Assembly: GCF_002994005.1 (NCBI RefSeq) | Contig: NZ_POSN01000003.1 | Coordinates: forward strand, 158,446 to 222,445 | Source of the DNA: Apilactobacillus quenuiae | Lineage (GTDB): Bacteria > Bacillota > Bacilli > Lactobacillales > Lactobacillaceae | DNA: 64,000 bases | Direction: 5' to 3' | In this document: piece after piece, positions 52,369-60,840 of the stretch | How positions within the stretch are numbered: the first letter of the stretch is position 1 | Layout of the letters: every line of letters begins with the position of its first letter | The notes under the pieces: model-generated | Told to the model about the DNA's origin: nothing | The model's input: only the letters and a program-made list of their open reading frames with translations | Databases searched by the model: none | Position numbers and translations under genes: made by a program

Positions 52369-52396
52369 AAATGTTTTATAAATCTATAAAACATTT
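52369..52396. promoter_or_regulatory. Perfect palindrome, candidate TetR operator
   Basis: AAATGTTTTATA (52369-52380) and TATAAAACATTT (52385-52396) around AATC, upstream of the TetR-type gene. A further half-site TATAAAACATC occurs near 52437. Autoregulation is inferred from position and symmetry. Confidence 0.5.
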
Positions 52397-52914
52397 AAAT
52401 TTAATAAATAAGCATTTTTGAGAGTGTTTCAATGATTATAAAACATCTTGAACGAAATTGTCACTAAAAAAAATATATATTAATATAAATAAACACTGAA
52501 AAATAATTTTTTATACAATTTTTACAATAAGATATTATCTATTGCTGATAAGTATTACAAAATCAAATATTTTTAATATTACATTAATTCAATAACTGCT
52601 TTCAAGTTACTATCCATAGTTCATTGTCTCTTTTATATGACAAATTAAAGTTTTAAATTAATTTAAAAGGTTTGACATGATAATTTTGTATAAATGAATA
52701 AACAAATTTCATACTTAAATAACAGACCCTGCTAAATTGCATAAAAAACATCTTGATCAAATTATTTTACATACAAATTTTTACTTACTTATTTTCAAAA
52801 GATATTAAAAATAGATAATATCTATAATATATAAAATGAAATTAAAGCTTACATCCCTAAACATTTAAAAATTATGAGTCCAATGAATGGAACCATTTTC
52901 AGGTAAGCAAAAAT
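52397..52914. other. AT-rich intergenic region, no gene seen
   Basis: About 520 bases with no open frame that has a ribosome binding site. It holds the half-site near 52437, a TAATATC/GATATTA-like repeat around 52800-52830 and promoter-like TATAAT elements. It may be a remnant of a lost gene between the bacteriocin cassette and the WecA-type gene; no remnant could be identified. Confidence 0.4.
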
Positions 52915-52955
52915 AAGAGCAGATTCTCCATAATTAATACAGATAAATTACTCTT
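52915..52955 (-). terminator. Weak terminator of the WecA-type gene
   Basis: AAGAG...CTCTT with imperfect inner pairing, then ATTTTTG on the minus strand. Confidence 0.4.
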
Positions 52956-52964
52956 ATAATGTTT

Positions 52965-53906
52965 CTACAAAATAGTTATTAAGATTGTAATTAGCGATAA
53001 TACTATTGATAAAGATGTTAGCAGTAACCATGTTTTTTTAACTGAAAATCCATAGTCAATTAATCTGTAATGTAGCTGCTTTCTATCCCCAATATAAAAT
53101 GGCTGTTTTTCTTTCAGCCTTTCAAAAATTACCAAGATATTATCAAATATTGGTAAGGCTAAACAAATCACAGGTAATAATATAGTTGTAAATGTTGCTT
53201 GTTTCAATAATCCGTCGAGTGATATTACAGCCAATGTATATCCAATTAAAGCAGATCCACTATCACCCATAAATATTTTAGATGGATATTTATTATAAAA
53301 GAAATAACTCAAACAACAACCAGATAGTATAATACATAAATAAGCTATATAATAATTACCTTTAATAATCATTATTATAAAAAAGGTCATCGAAGAAATT
53401 GTAGATATGGTAGATGCTAAACCATCAATACCATCACTAAAATTTATAACAGTTATAATGCCAAAAATCCAAATCACTGTAAATAAAAAACTAAACAATG
53501 GATTGAAATGAATTATTCCAATATTAAAAGGCAATATGATTAAACTAAATTTAGTTCCTGAAAAATATGTCAATACGGCTACTATTACTTGCAGGCTACC
53601 TTTAGTTAATGCAGACAAATCATCATGCTTTGTCTTTTTATAATCATCAAATAGTCCTATTATAACTATCATTCCTGAGAGTAAAATAAAAGTTAGTGTT
53701 CTGCTCGAGTTATGAAAAAATATTAATAAACATATTATTATTGAAAAATATATGTTTAAACTAGCCAACATTGGTTTAGGTTTATTATGCTTTTTTCTTC
53801 CTCTCGGATAGTCCATGAATCCTATTTTTATTGCTATAAGTCTAGTTATTGGAATTGTAACGATCACAATTAAGAATGATATTATAAATACATCTAAAAA
53901 GAACAT
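52965..53906 (-). CDS. Undecaprenyl-phosphate sugar-1-phosphate transferase (WecA/TagO type)
   Basis: 313 residues with about ten helices, MraY-like family, cytoplasmic membrane. Motifs: GLFDDYKKTK (Asp-Asp), NFSDGIDGLA (Mg-binding Asp), KIFMGDSGSALIGY, and QLHYRLIDYGFS in place of the more usual HHRL. It links a UDP-sugar phosphate, typically GlcNAc-1-P, to undecaprenyl phosphate to start teichoic acid or polysaccharide synthesis. Single gene, next to no other glycosyl gene. GGAGA lies before the ATG. Confidence 0.85.
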   Translation of the reverse strand: MFFLDVFIISFLIVIVTIPITRLIAIKIGFMDYPRGRKKHNKPKPMLASLNIYFSIIICLLIFFHNSSRTLTFILLSGMIVIIGLFDDYKKTKHDDLSALTKGSLQVIVAVLTYFSGTKFSLIILPFNIGIIHFNPLFSFLFTVIWIFGIITVINFSDGIDGLASTISTISSMTFFIIMIIKGNYYIAYLCIILSGCCLSYFFYNKYPSKIFMGDSGSALIGYTLAVISLDGLLKQATFTTILLPVICLALPIFDNILVIFERLKEKQPFYIGDRKQLHYRLIDYGFSVKKTWLLLTSLSIVLSLITILITIL

Positions 53907-54072
53907 TCATTCTCCCTTTTTTAGACAGCCATATATATAATTTAATTATACTTAGAAAGTTTACTATAAATGTAATTAAACATATAATTGTCTTTTATTT
54001 CTTAATTATATGTACTAAGAATTTTTATACAATAAATTATTTTTTTAGATTTATATCAAAATGATTCTAGTT

Positions 54073-54116
54073 AAAAATAGCCCCACTTAATTAATAAAAT
54101 AAGTGGGGCTATTTTT
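54073..54116. terminator. Bidirectional-looking terminator
   Basis: Perfect arms AAAAATAGCCCCACTTA (54073-54089) and TAAGTGGGGCTATTTTT (54100-54116), after the 54119 gene on the minus strand. Confidence 0.85.
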
Positions 54117-54118
54117 AA

Positions 54119-54394
54119 CTAATTATTATGTGAACTAATGATCTGTTTAATGCTCTTTGGTCGATTACGGTTGATCATAATCCCATATCTTCTATTCTTA
54201 TTGAGTTCACTATATACATCATCATGCATTCTTTCACCATATCTTAATTCATTATGGCCTTGAAGATGACGATATTGTGTCATTGCTCTATTTTGTCTAA
54301 CTGCTTTAACTGCATCTTTATCAACATCAGTTTGTTCACTGTCTTCATCTTTATTCATCATGTTTTTTACTTTTGAAATTACATTATCCAGCAT
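54119..54394 (-). CDS. Hypothetical protein, charged
   Basis: 91 residues, no signal or membrane segment: begins MLDNVISKVKNMMNKDEDSE, with an acidic stretch (about 15-28) then Arg/Gln-rich helices (AVKAVRQNRAMTQYRHLQGHNELRYGER, here as ARQNRAMTQ-like parts) ending in RNRPKSIKQII. Perhaps a small nucleic-acid- or ribosome-associated protein; not recognised. GGAG is 7 bases before the ATG. Confidence 0.55.
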   Translation of the reverse strand: MLDNVISKVKNMMNKDEDSEQTDVDKDAVKAVRQNRAMTQYRHLQGHNELRYGERMHDDVYSELNKNRRYGIMINRNRPKSIKQIISSHNN

Positions 54395-54488
54395 GTTAAT
54401 TGCTCCAATCTATAATTTAAAATAACTAACAATATTATTTTAACATTAGTTTAATAATTAATGTTATAAGAAGGACAGACTAGAATAC

Positions 54489-56129
54489 TTATTTATCACT
54501 TACATATGCTTTAGCAAAGTCCCAACTGTCACCAGTAGAATTGTATCTTAATCCATGTACGTTAGTTTTTAACAATGTAGGACGAGCATTTTGATATAAA
54601 TTAACAGCTGAAACATCCTTATCTGCTAATTTACCAGCTTTAACCATATCATCCCAACGTCTGCCTTCATCATTAGAATGGGTATTTTCAGCATCATTCA
54701 TTAATGCATCAAATTTATTGTTCTTCCATTTACTAAAGTTCATTGAATTGGTAGATTCTCTAGTATCTAAAGTAGCTGATGGATCTGGGATTCCAGGATT
54801 CCATCCAGTTAGACACATATCAAAGTTTTGCGAAAGTAACCTAGAAACTCTTTGCTGACTGGGCAAACTAACATTGGTTACTTTTAAGCCAGGTAATTTT
54901 TCCCATTGACTTTGCATATATTCACCAACTGATTTAGCAGTATCACTATCGTCAGCAGTTAATTTAAAATCTAAGTTACTCTTACCCACTTCTTTTAATC
55001 CTTGCTTCCATAACTCTTTTGCTTTATTTAGATTGTATTCACTAGAATTTTTGACTTGCGCAACATTCGAAAAATCGTTTCCTTTATATGATGCCAATCC
55101 TCCAGCAACAAAACTCTTTAATGGTTTGGAACCATCACCTAAAACATCATTAACTAATTGATTGCGATCTAAAGCATAGGAAAGTGCTTGTCTTAACTTA
55201 AGATTCTTAAAGGCTGGTACTTTTTGTTGATTTAATTCCACATAATCAGAATCAGCAGTGTTTAATTTATGCAATTCAGGTGAATTATTATAATTGTTTA
55301 CTTGTTGCTTTGTATTTAAGCTTAATTGATCTAACATTCCGGTTTGATATTCATTCATCCCAGTTTGGCCATCTTTAACAACATGAAAATTAACTTTATT
55401 TAATTTCACATTTTTTGCATCCCAGTAATTAACATTCTTCTTTAAATGCCAACTATCATTGGTTCCATTCCAACCTTCAATGGTATAAGGTCCATTGTAA
55501 ACTTGATTGCTGGATTTGGCTCCGTAACCTTTACCATATTTTTCAACTACTTTTTTATTTTGTGGATACATAACAGAACCAGCGGTTAAGTACTTAAAAT
55601 AAGTTTGAGGCTTGCTCAAATGAACAACAAAAGTATAATCATCTGGCGATGAAACACCTAATGATGACACTGGTGTCTTTCCCTTACTTACAGCACTGTA
55701 GTTAGCAACGTGATCCAAGATGTATGAATCTTGAGATGCAGTTTTCGGATCAGCACTTCTTTGAAAGCCATAAACAAAATCTTTAGCAGTCACAGGGTCA
55801 CCATTGCTCCATTTAGAATGTCTTAATTTAAATGTATAAGTTTTACCATCTTTGGAAACTTTATAACTTTTAGCGACTCCGCTATCTAACTCATTACTCT
55901 TAGGATTTACTAATAATCCTTGATCTGCATTTGCTAATGTTTCAGCACTAGTTGATTCAACAATAGTTGATGGATCTAAAGTTCTAAGATTCCCTTTTTC
56001 CATCCAATTAAGTGATTTTGTTTTAGCACCATTTGATAAATTACTACCACTAGCTTGATTTCCACAAGCAGCTAACCCTAAACTTGATAAGGCAGTTAGG
56101 GCCACAACTGACAATACTGATTTCTTCAT
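54489..56129 (-). CDS. Peptide ABC transporter substrate-binding lipoprotein (OppA-like), copy 2
   Basis: 546 residues, lipobox ALSSLGLAACG (Cys about 22), extracytoplasmic. SBP_bac_5 domain: TYTFKLRHSKWSNGDPVTAKDFVYGFQR is the family's hallmark (in parts: RHSKWSNGDPV, AKDFVYGFQR), and LRQALSYALDR sits at about 320. Binds oligopeptides for ABC uptake, but no permease or ATPase is in the window. GGGGG-type ribosome binding site (TAGGGGGA). Third gene of the oppA-pepQ-oppA group; preceded by its own mini-ORF and hairpin. Confidence 0.92.
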   Translation of the reverse strand: MKKSVLSVVALTALSSLGLAACGNQASGSNLSNGAKTKSLNWMEKGNLRTLDPSTIVESTSAETLANADQGLLVNPKSNELDSGVAKSYKVSKDGKTYTFKLRHSKWSNGDPVTAKDFVYGFQRSADPKTASQDSYILDHVANYSAVSKGKTPVSSLGVSSPDDYTFVVHLSKPQTYFKYLTAGSVMYPQNKKVVEKYGKGYGAKSSNQVYNGPYTIEGWNGTNDSWHLKKNVNYWDAKNVKLNKVNFHVVKDGQTGMNEYQTGMLDQLSLNTKQQVNNYNNSPELHKLNTADSDYVELNQQKVPAFKNLKLRQALSYALDRNQLVNDVLGDGSKPLKSFVAGGLASYKGNDFSNVAQVKNSSEYNLNKAKELWKQGLKEVGKSNLDFKLTADDSDTAKSVGEYMQSQWEKLPGLKVTNVSLPSQQRVSRLLSQNFDMCLTGWNPGIPDPSATLDTRESTNSMNFSKWKNNKFDALMNDAENTHSNDEGRRWDDMVKAGKLADKDVSAVNLYQNARPTLLKTNVHGLRYNSTGDSWDFAKAYVSDK

Positions 56130-56156
56130 TTTATAATCCCCCTACTTTTATGTAGC

Positions 56157-56207
56157 GACTGTCCAATGAAGAAATCATTTATCATTCGAATATCTTCATT
56201 GGCAGTC
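56157..56207 (-). promoter_or_regulatory. Leader hairpin of oppA copy 2
   Basis: GACTGTCCAATGAAGA (56157-56172) pairs with TCTTCATTGGCAGTC (56193-56207) with one bulged T. Similar hairpin at 59031-59083 before the other oppA copy. No T run on the coding strand, so not a terminator for it; may stabilise or process mRNA. Confidence 0.5.
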
Positions 56208-56221
56208 TATTTTTATGAAAC

Positions 56222-56272
56222 TTATAAATAATTACGATTCGCATTTTGAATGCCAATAATGTCATGCTTCAT
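56222..56272 (-). CDS. 16-residue leader peptide before oppA copy 2
   Basis: Encodes MKHDIIGIQNANRNYL, with AAAGGAGATG 7-9 bases before the ATG. It starts 30 bases after pepQ and ends 15 bases before the leader hairpin. The counterpart at 59103-59138 begins MKHDI and also contains ANR. A translated leader that controls the downstream hairpin is inferred. Confidence 0.5.
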   Translation of the reverse strand: MKHDIIGIQNANRNYL

Positions 56273-56301
56273 AAAAATCATCTCCTTTAATGAATGTTAA
56301 T

Positions 56302-57366
56302 TTACAAAATAATCAATTCTTTAGGTGCAGTAGTTAAAACTTTTTGTCCATTCTTTTGCACTAAAACATCATCTTCGATTCTAATACCACCCTTATCCGG
56401 TAAATAAATTCCTGGTTCAGCTGTCATTACATAACTTTCAAAAATTTTATTGCTACAACTAGGATTAAGAATTGGTGTTTCATGAATATCCAAGCCAATA
56501 CTATGACCACTCCCATGGCCAAAGTATTTACCAAATCCTTGTTCTGTAATATAGTCACGAGCAGCTGCATCTACTCGTTTGCAATCTGCACCATCATGCA
56601 TTGCATGAATCATCTTACTTTGGGCATCTAAAACAACTTGATATGCTCTTTTCAATTCATTACCTGGATCACCTAAAGCAAAAGTTCTCGTCATATCAGA
56701 AGTATAATCATCATAGTAAAAGCCAAAATCAACAGTTACTAAATCACCCTGTTCTAATTTCTTATCAGTAGCATCACCATGTGGTAATGCTGATCGATAG
56801 CCACTTGCGACAATCGTGTCGAAACTGGGCTTTTGTGCACCATGATTTAGCATCCAATTATATAGCCATAACGAAACTTCTTTTTCAGTTAATCCAATAT
56901 GAACATAATCTAATAAGGCTTGATATGCTTCACTAACCAACTTAGTAGATTTAGTTAAGATAGATAATTCTTCTCGATCTTTACGATCCCTTAGATTTTC
57001 AATTAGGCCATCCTTTGCAACCAAACGATTGGGAAGTAATTGGTTTAACTTTTTATAAGTTTTAAAATTAATCGAACTTTCAAATCCCACATTTTCATTA
57101 TTATCTTGTAAAATTTGAGCAGCAGTTGAGTAATAATCACGGGTAATCTTCAAATCGACATTTTCAGGTAATTTTTCTTTCATTTCTAATTCATATCTAG
57201 AATCAGTAATTAAAACTGGATGTTGATTGGAAACAACCATACAACCATCTCCAGCTAATCCATGAAAATTAGCTAAATAAATTAAATTAAATTGATTAGT
57301 AATAATAAAGTTATTAACATTGTTTTGTTGCATTAATTGTTGGAATTGTTCAACTCGATTATTCAT
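56302..57366 (-). CDS. pepQ: Xaa-Pro dipeptidase (proline dipeptidase)
   Basis: 354 residues, M24B metallopeptidase, cytoplasmic, cleaves X-Pro dipeptides. Metal ligands seen: Asp in VTVDFGFYY, Asp in TSDMTRTF, His in GHGSGHSIGL, Glu in MTAEPGIYL and Glu in GIRIEDDV. N-terminal creatinase domain (1-120). It lies between two oppA copies, 15 bases after the first, so it processes imported peptides. Ribosome binding site AGGC is weak. Confidence 0.93.
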   Translation of the reverse strand: MNNRVEQFQQLMQQNNVNNFIITNQFNLIYLANFHGLAGDGCMVVSNQHPVLITDSRYELEMKEKLPENVDLKITRDYYSTAAQILQDNNENVGFESSINFKTYKKLNQLLPNRLVAKDGLIENLRDRKDREELSILTKSTKLVSEAYQALLDYVHIGLTEKEVSLWLYNWMLNHGAQKPSFDTIVASGYRSALPHGDATDKKLEQGDLVTVDFGFYYDDYTSDMTRTFALGDPGNELKRAYQVVLDAQSKMIHAMHDGADCKRVDAAARDYITEQGFGKYFGHGSGHSIGLDIHETPILNPSCSNKIFESYVMTAEPGIYLPDKGGIRIEDDVLVQKNGQKVLTTAPKELIIL

Positions 57367-57380
57367 ATAAGAAGCCTCAC

Positions 57381-59003
57381 TTAGTTATTTGTGTGTACAT
57401 ATCTAAAATCATAGTTACCACCACTTGGATAATAGTTAACGCCTTGAACACGATTTTTTAAAACTTGGGGGCTAACTAGTTGGTATAAAGGAACAATTGC
57501 TTGGTCATTTAACATTAATTTTTGAGCTTTTACCATGTCTGACCAACGTTTATTGTAGTTATTAGCATCACTATTAGTTGCTTGATGCATCAAATTATCA
57601 TATTGTTTGTTACTCCAACCACCATGATTATAGCCATTATTAGTAGTCATCAAGCTCATAAAACTAACTGGATCAGGAAAATCAGCAATCCAAGCATCAA
57701 CCGTAACATCAAAGTCACCTTTTTCGGTTCTAGTAGTAGCAACCTTGGCTGGTACATTAACATCATTAACTTTTAATCCCGGTAACTTTTGTAATTCATT
57801 TTGTAAGAATTCCGTCATTGATTTAGCATCTGAACTATCATCTGATAATAATGAAAGATTTAGTTTACTTTGACCAACTTCTTTCATTCCTTTAGCAAAT
57901 AGTTTTTTAGCTTGATTCAAATTACTTTGAACCGCTGATGAAACATAAGCATCATCAGCAAAATCATTACCTTTATATTTAGCCATATCTGAAGCCACAA
58001 ATCCTTCAGCGGGAACCGAACCATTACCTAAAACATTATTGGTTAATTCTTTGCGATTGATTGCTAATGATAGTGCTTTTCTAACATTCACATTCCTCAA
58101 AGCAGGTACTTTCTTTTGATTCATTTCTAAGTAATAAGTACCAGCTTCTTTTCTAGCATGATATTCAGAATTGCCTTTAAAACTGGATACTTGGCTTTTA
58201 CCACTCAATTGCATTTCATCTAAATTACCACTTTGATATTGATCTAAAGCAGTTTGTGGATCTTTAGCAACACTGAAGTTCATAGTTGATAATTTGGTAT
58301 TATTCTTATCCCAATAATATGGGTTCTTAACTAATTTCCAATTATCATTAGTTCCATTCCAGTCTTTAACTTGAAATGCTCCATTATATAATTGCTTATC
58401 ACTGTTAGTAGCATAACCACTACCATATTTATTTACTTCATTTTCACTTTGTGGGTAAGTAGGTGGCATGGTTGCAACATATTTAAAGTAAGTTTCCGGC
58501 TTATCTAAATGAACTACAAATTTATAATTACCTTCTGCTTTCACTCCTAAACTAGAAACCGGCATTTTTCCTTTATCAACGGCTTGCGCATTATGTACAT
58601 CATCAAATAAATATTGATAAGCAGCAGCTGTCTTAGGATTCACACTTCTTTGAAAACCATAAACAAAATCTTTTGCTGTCACTGGAGTGCCATTGCTCCA
58701 CTTGGAATGTCTTAAGTTAAAGGTATATGTTCTCCCGTCTTTAGAAACTTGATAGCTTTTGGCAACTCCTGGAACTACTTTACTGTCTTTTGTCATGACT
58801 AATAATCCTTGATTAGAGTTATTTAAAGTGACATCACTAACTTGATCAACTAGCTTAGATTGATCTAATGTTAATAAATTTGATGGTTCTGACATATTAA
58901 CAACATTCTTAGATGATGAAGAACTAGCTTTATTTCCACAAGCAGCTAAACCTAATGTGGACAATGCTGTTAATGCTAATACTGATAAACTCTTTTTCTT
59001 CAT
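57381..59003 (-). CDS. Peptide ABC transporter substrate-binding lipoprotein (OppA-like), copy 1
   Basis: 540 residues from ATG 59003, 8-10 bases after GGGGAAC; a longer frame to 59039 has no ribosome binding site. Lipobox STLGLAACG, then the SBP_bac_5 domain with RHSKWSNGTPVTAKDFVYGF, and VRKALSLAINRKEL late. About half identical to copy 2 by eye. First protein gene downstream of the T-box, mini-ORF and leader hairpin. Confidence 0.92.
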   Translation of the reverse strand: MKKKSLSVLALTALSTLGLAACGNKASSSSSKNVVNMSEPSNLLTLDQSKLVDQVSDVTLNNSNQGLLVMTKDSKVVPGVAKSYQVSKDGRTYTFNLRHSKWSNGTPVTAKDFVYGFQRSVNPKTAAAYQYLFDDVHNAQAVDKGKMPVSSLGVKAEGNYKFVVHLDKPETYFKYVATMPPTYPQSENEVNKYGSGYATNSDKQLYNGAFQVKDWNGTNDNWKLVKNPYYWDKNNTKLSTMNFSVAKDPQTALDQYQSGNLDEMQLSGKSQVSSFKGNSEYHARKEAGTYYLEMNQKKVPALRNVNVRKALSLAINRKELTNNVLGNGSVPAEGFVASDMAKYKGNDFADDAYVSSAVQSNLNQAKKLFAKGMKEVGQSKLNLSLLSDDSSDAKSMTEFLQNELQKLPGLKVNDVNVPAKVATTRTEKGDFDVTVDAWIADFPDPVSFMSLMTTNNGYNHGGWSNKQYDNLMHQATNSDANNYNKRWSDMVKAQKLMLNDQAIVPLYQLVSPQVLKNRVQGVNYYPSGGNYDFRYVHTNN

Positions 59004-59030
59004 AATTAAAGTTCCCCCAATAGACTTTTC

Positions 59031-59083
59031 GGACTTCAATGAAGAAAAATAATTTAAAAGTTCTTTTTTCTCATTGGAAGTCT
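59031..59083 (-). promoter_or_regulatory. Leader hairpin of oppA copy 1
   Basis: GGACTTCAATGAAGAAAAA (59031-59049) pairs with TTTTTCTCATTGGAAGTCT (about 59065-59083) with one bulge, similar to the hairpin at 56157-56207 in arms CAATGA and GACT. Confidence 0.5.
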
Positions 59084-59102
59084 GTTTTTATAATTACAAT
59101 CA

Positions 59103-59138
59103 TTACTTACGATTCGCAGTATCAATGTCATGTTTCAT
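59103..59138 (-). CDS. 11-residue leader peptide before oppA copy 1
   Basis: Encodes MKHDIDTANRK with AAGGGAGATG placed for translation. It resembles the 16-residue peptide at 56222-56272 in its start MKHDI and its ANR. It lies between the T-box terminator and the leader hairpin. Confidence 0.5.
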   Translation of the reverse strand: MKHDIDTANRK

Positions 59139-59166
59139 AAAAATCATCTCCCTTAAATTTATGTAT

Positions 59167-59430
59167 AAAAAAAGCGCCCTAATTTCGAATACACGAAATA
59201 AAGGACGCTTATGCGCGGTACCACCTTTTGTTATACCGTCTTAATTGCATTTTAAATAGGCAAAACGATATCACTCAAACAAACCTGTTGATTTGCAGAT
59301 TCAATAATGGGAATTCCCAGCTTAGACTACTTAGTTTGCCTAGCAACTAATAGATGATTTTCATTTTAACCATCAATGATTTCTTGCACCAAACGAAATC
59401 TCTCTAAAAAATCATGTTAAAATTACTCTT
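59167..59430 (-). ncRNA. T-box riboswitch controlling oppA-pepQ-oppA
   Basis: The minus strand has AGAGA-type stem I start, GTTTGGTGCAAG (stem I apical loop), the T-box motif AAAAGGTGGTACCGCG (59214-59229), and a terminator with AGCG...CGCT arms (59173-59209) and T run. Uncharged tRNA pairing should prevent termination. The specifier lies in GAAAATCATC; ATC (Ile) is a candidate, AAT and others are not excluded. Confidence 0.92.
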
Positions 59431-59473
59431 TCTATTTCAACGTTTTTGATATATTTATTTGCCAACAATTAAA

Positions 59474-59501
59474 ATTCTAATACTTTTCTCATTTTTGTCA
59501 A
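59474..59501 (-). promoter_or_regulatory. Promoter of the T-box operon
   Basis: TTGACA (59501-59496), 16 bases, TAGAAT (59479-59474) on the minus strand, about 45 bases before stem I. Confidence 0.65.
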
Positions 59502-59701
59502 ATCTTTTTAATAATTAATTAAATTTAAAAAGAATTTATTACTTTTGCATTTTAATCAATAAATATGAGATAATATTCCTTATACTATTTATAGGGTATA
59601 AATAGTTAATATTATGACACTTCAAAATAAAACTAAAAGAATCATTATGTTGTATAATAAATTAATGATTGCTATTTGATTTAGGAGAGGATTTTAAAAA
59701 G

Positions 59702-60091
59702 ATGTCAGACATAAAACTAAGACCTATTTTAATGGAATGGGCACAAGATTATAGTGATGAAATTGTTGACTTAGATTTTATTAGAGAACAACTATCTAAC
59801 GAACAATTTGATGATTTCATGAAGCAAGTTAAAAAACTTGATTTACTAACAAACACTGAAGCATATAAAATTATTTATGATGCTGCTAAAAATGATCTTG
59901 AATTAAATCACATTGATGATTTAGAAAACCGTACTAATCAATTAAGAAGACTAATTGAATTATGTGGTGAATATAGAGAAACACCTAAATTTGTTTTATT
60001 CGCCAATATGTTTACTCATGCTGGTTTATCAACTGATGACACTTTCGCACGTCTAACATATGCTGAATTAGCATTACAAGATTTTGAATAA
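59702..60091 (+). CDS. Hypothetical protein, helical
   Basis: 129 residues from ATG 59702 (AGGAGAGG 11 bases before; the frame also opens at 59669). Acidic and helical (DIKLRPILMEWAQDYSDEIVDLDFIREQL in parts: LRPILMEWAQDY, VDLDFIREQL). No signal or membrane segment. Unknown; not linked to the convergent DUF1516 gene. Confidence 0.6.
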   Translation: MSDIKLRPILMEWAQDYSDEIVDLDFIREQLSNEQFDDFMKQVKKLDLLTNTEAYKIIYDAAKNDLELNHIDDLENRTNQLRRLIELCGEYRETPKFVLFANMFTHAGLSTDDTFARLTYAELALQDFE

Positions 60092-60096
60092 ATTAA

Positions 60097-60130
60097 AAGA
60101 GCATCCAATAATTGGATGCTCTTATTTTTT
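60097..60130. terminator. Bidirectional terminator
   Basis: AAGAGCATCCA/TGGATGCTCTT hairpin with A and T flanks. Confidence 0.8.
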
Positions 60131-60137
60131 AATATTT

Positions 60138-60485
60138 TTAAACGAATGGACGACCACCAGCAGTAATAAAGCCAATAATAAATAGCAAAATTAGTGCACA
60201 ATATAAACTTATTATCATTCCCTTAGTAAGACGATCTTTTGTTTTTTCAGCAAAAGTCATTTCCAAAAGCGCAATGAACATCAACGCTGCTAAAACTTTT
60301 AGAATTGCAAATAATGGGTCTCGATCATATGCTTTAAAAAATAAAATTATGCCTGTAACAATAAAAACTAAATAAGTTACTCGACTAATCATCATATAAG
60401 GCATAAAGCCTTTTTTCTTAAATACTGATAACGATATTAAAACTATTAAAAGTATTGCAAAAATTAAATGAATCCACAAATACAT
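60138..60485 (-). CDS. DUF1516 (YisL-type) membrane protein
   Basis: 115 residues with four helices (1-21, 32-50, 62-80, 90-108). YDRDPLFAILKVLAALMFIALLEM (parts: FAILKVLAALMF, ALLEM) is the recognised UPF0344 region. Cytoplasmic membrane; function unknown. GGGAGTG precedes the ATG. Probably co-transcribed with the DUF6440 gene upstream. Confidence 0.8.
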   Translation of the reverse strand: MYLWIHLIFAILLIVLISLSVFKKKGFMPYMMISRVTYLVFIVTGIILFFKAYDRDPLFAILKVLAALMFIALLEMTFAEKTKDRLTKGMIISLYCALILLFIIGFITAGGRPFV

Positions 60486-60518
60486 ATAAGTTAAACACTC
60501 CCATTAAATTAAAATAAA

Positions 60519-60701
60519 CTACTTAGATTCATGTGTATAATCATCATCAATTTCAGATTGATCAACAAATAATGAACCATCAGAGTTACGCAATGGGGTT
60601 AGAGTGCTACCATATCCACCATATTCAACACCTGTACGTTGATCGATATAAATGGAAACTCCTGTAAATGATTCTTCAACTAATTTAAATCTTTTAGACA
60701 A
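60519..60701 (-). CDS. DUF6440 small protein, TTG start
   Basis: 60 residues: begins SKRFKLVEE, then VSIYIDQRTGVEYGGYG and TPLRNSDGSLF, the DUF6440 pattern (D-x-x-T-G-V-x-Y...G...TPL-x-x-x-D-G). The start is TTG, 9 bases after AAGGAGG. Function unknown. Upstream of DUF1516 on the same strand. Confidence 0.7.
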   Translation of the reverse strand: MSKRFKLVEESFTGVSIYIDQRTGVEYGGYGSTLTPLRNSDGSLFVDQSEIDDDYTHESK

Positions 60702-60840
60702 TAAAACTGCCTCCTTGAATTCATCAATAACTACATAATTATAAATCTATTGTACATAATAAAACGTGAATAATCAAAAAAGCATTAAATTGGTAAATAT
60801 AAATTGTTTTGATATATTATTAAATAAGGAGGTGCAAATT

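Noticed and set aside
56193-56215. Plus-strand terminators at the oppA leader hairpins
   Set aside because: Both hairpins have T-rich tails on the plus strand, but no plus-strand gene precedes them; kept only as leader structures.
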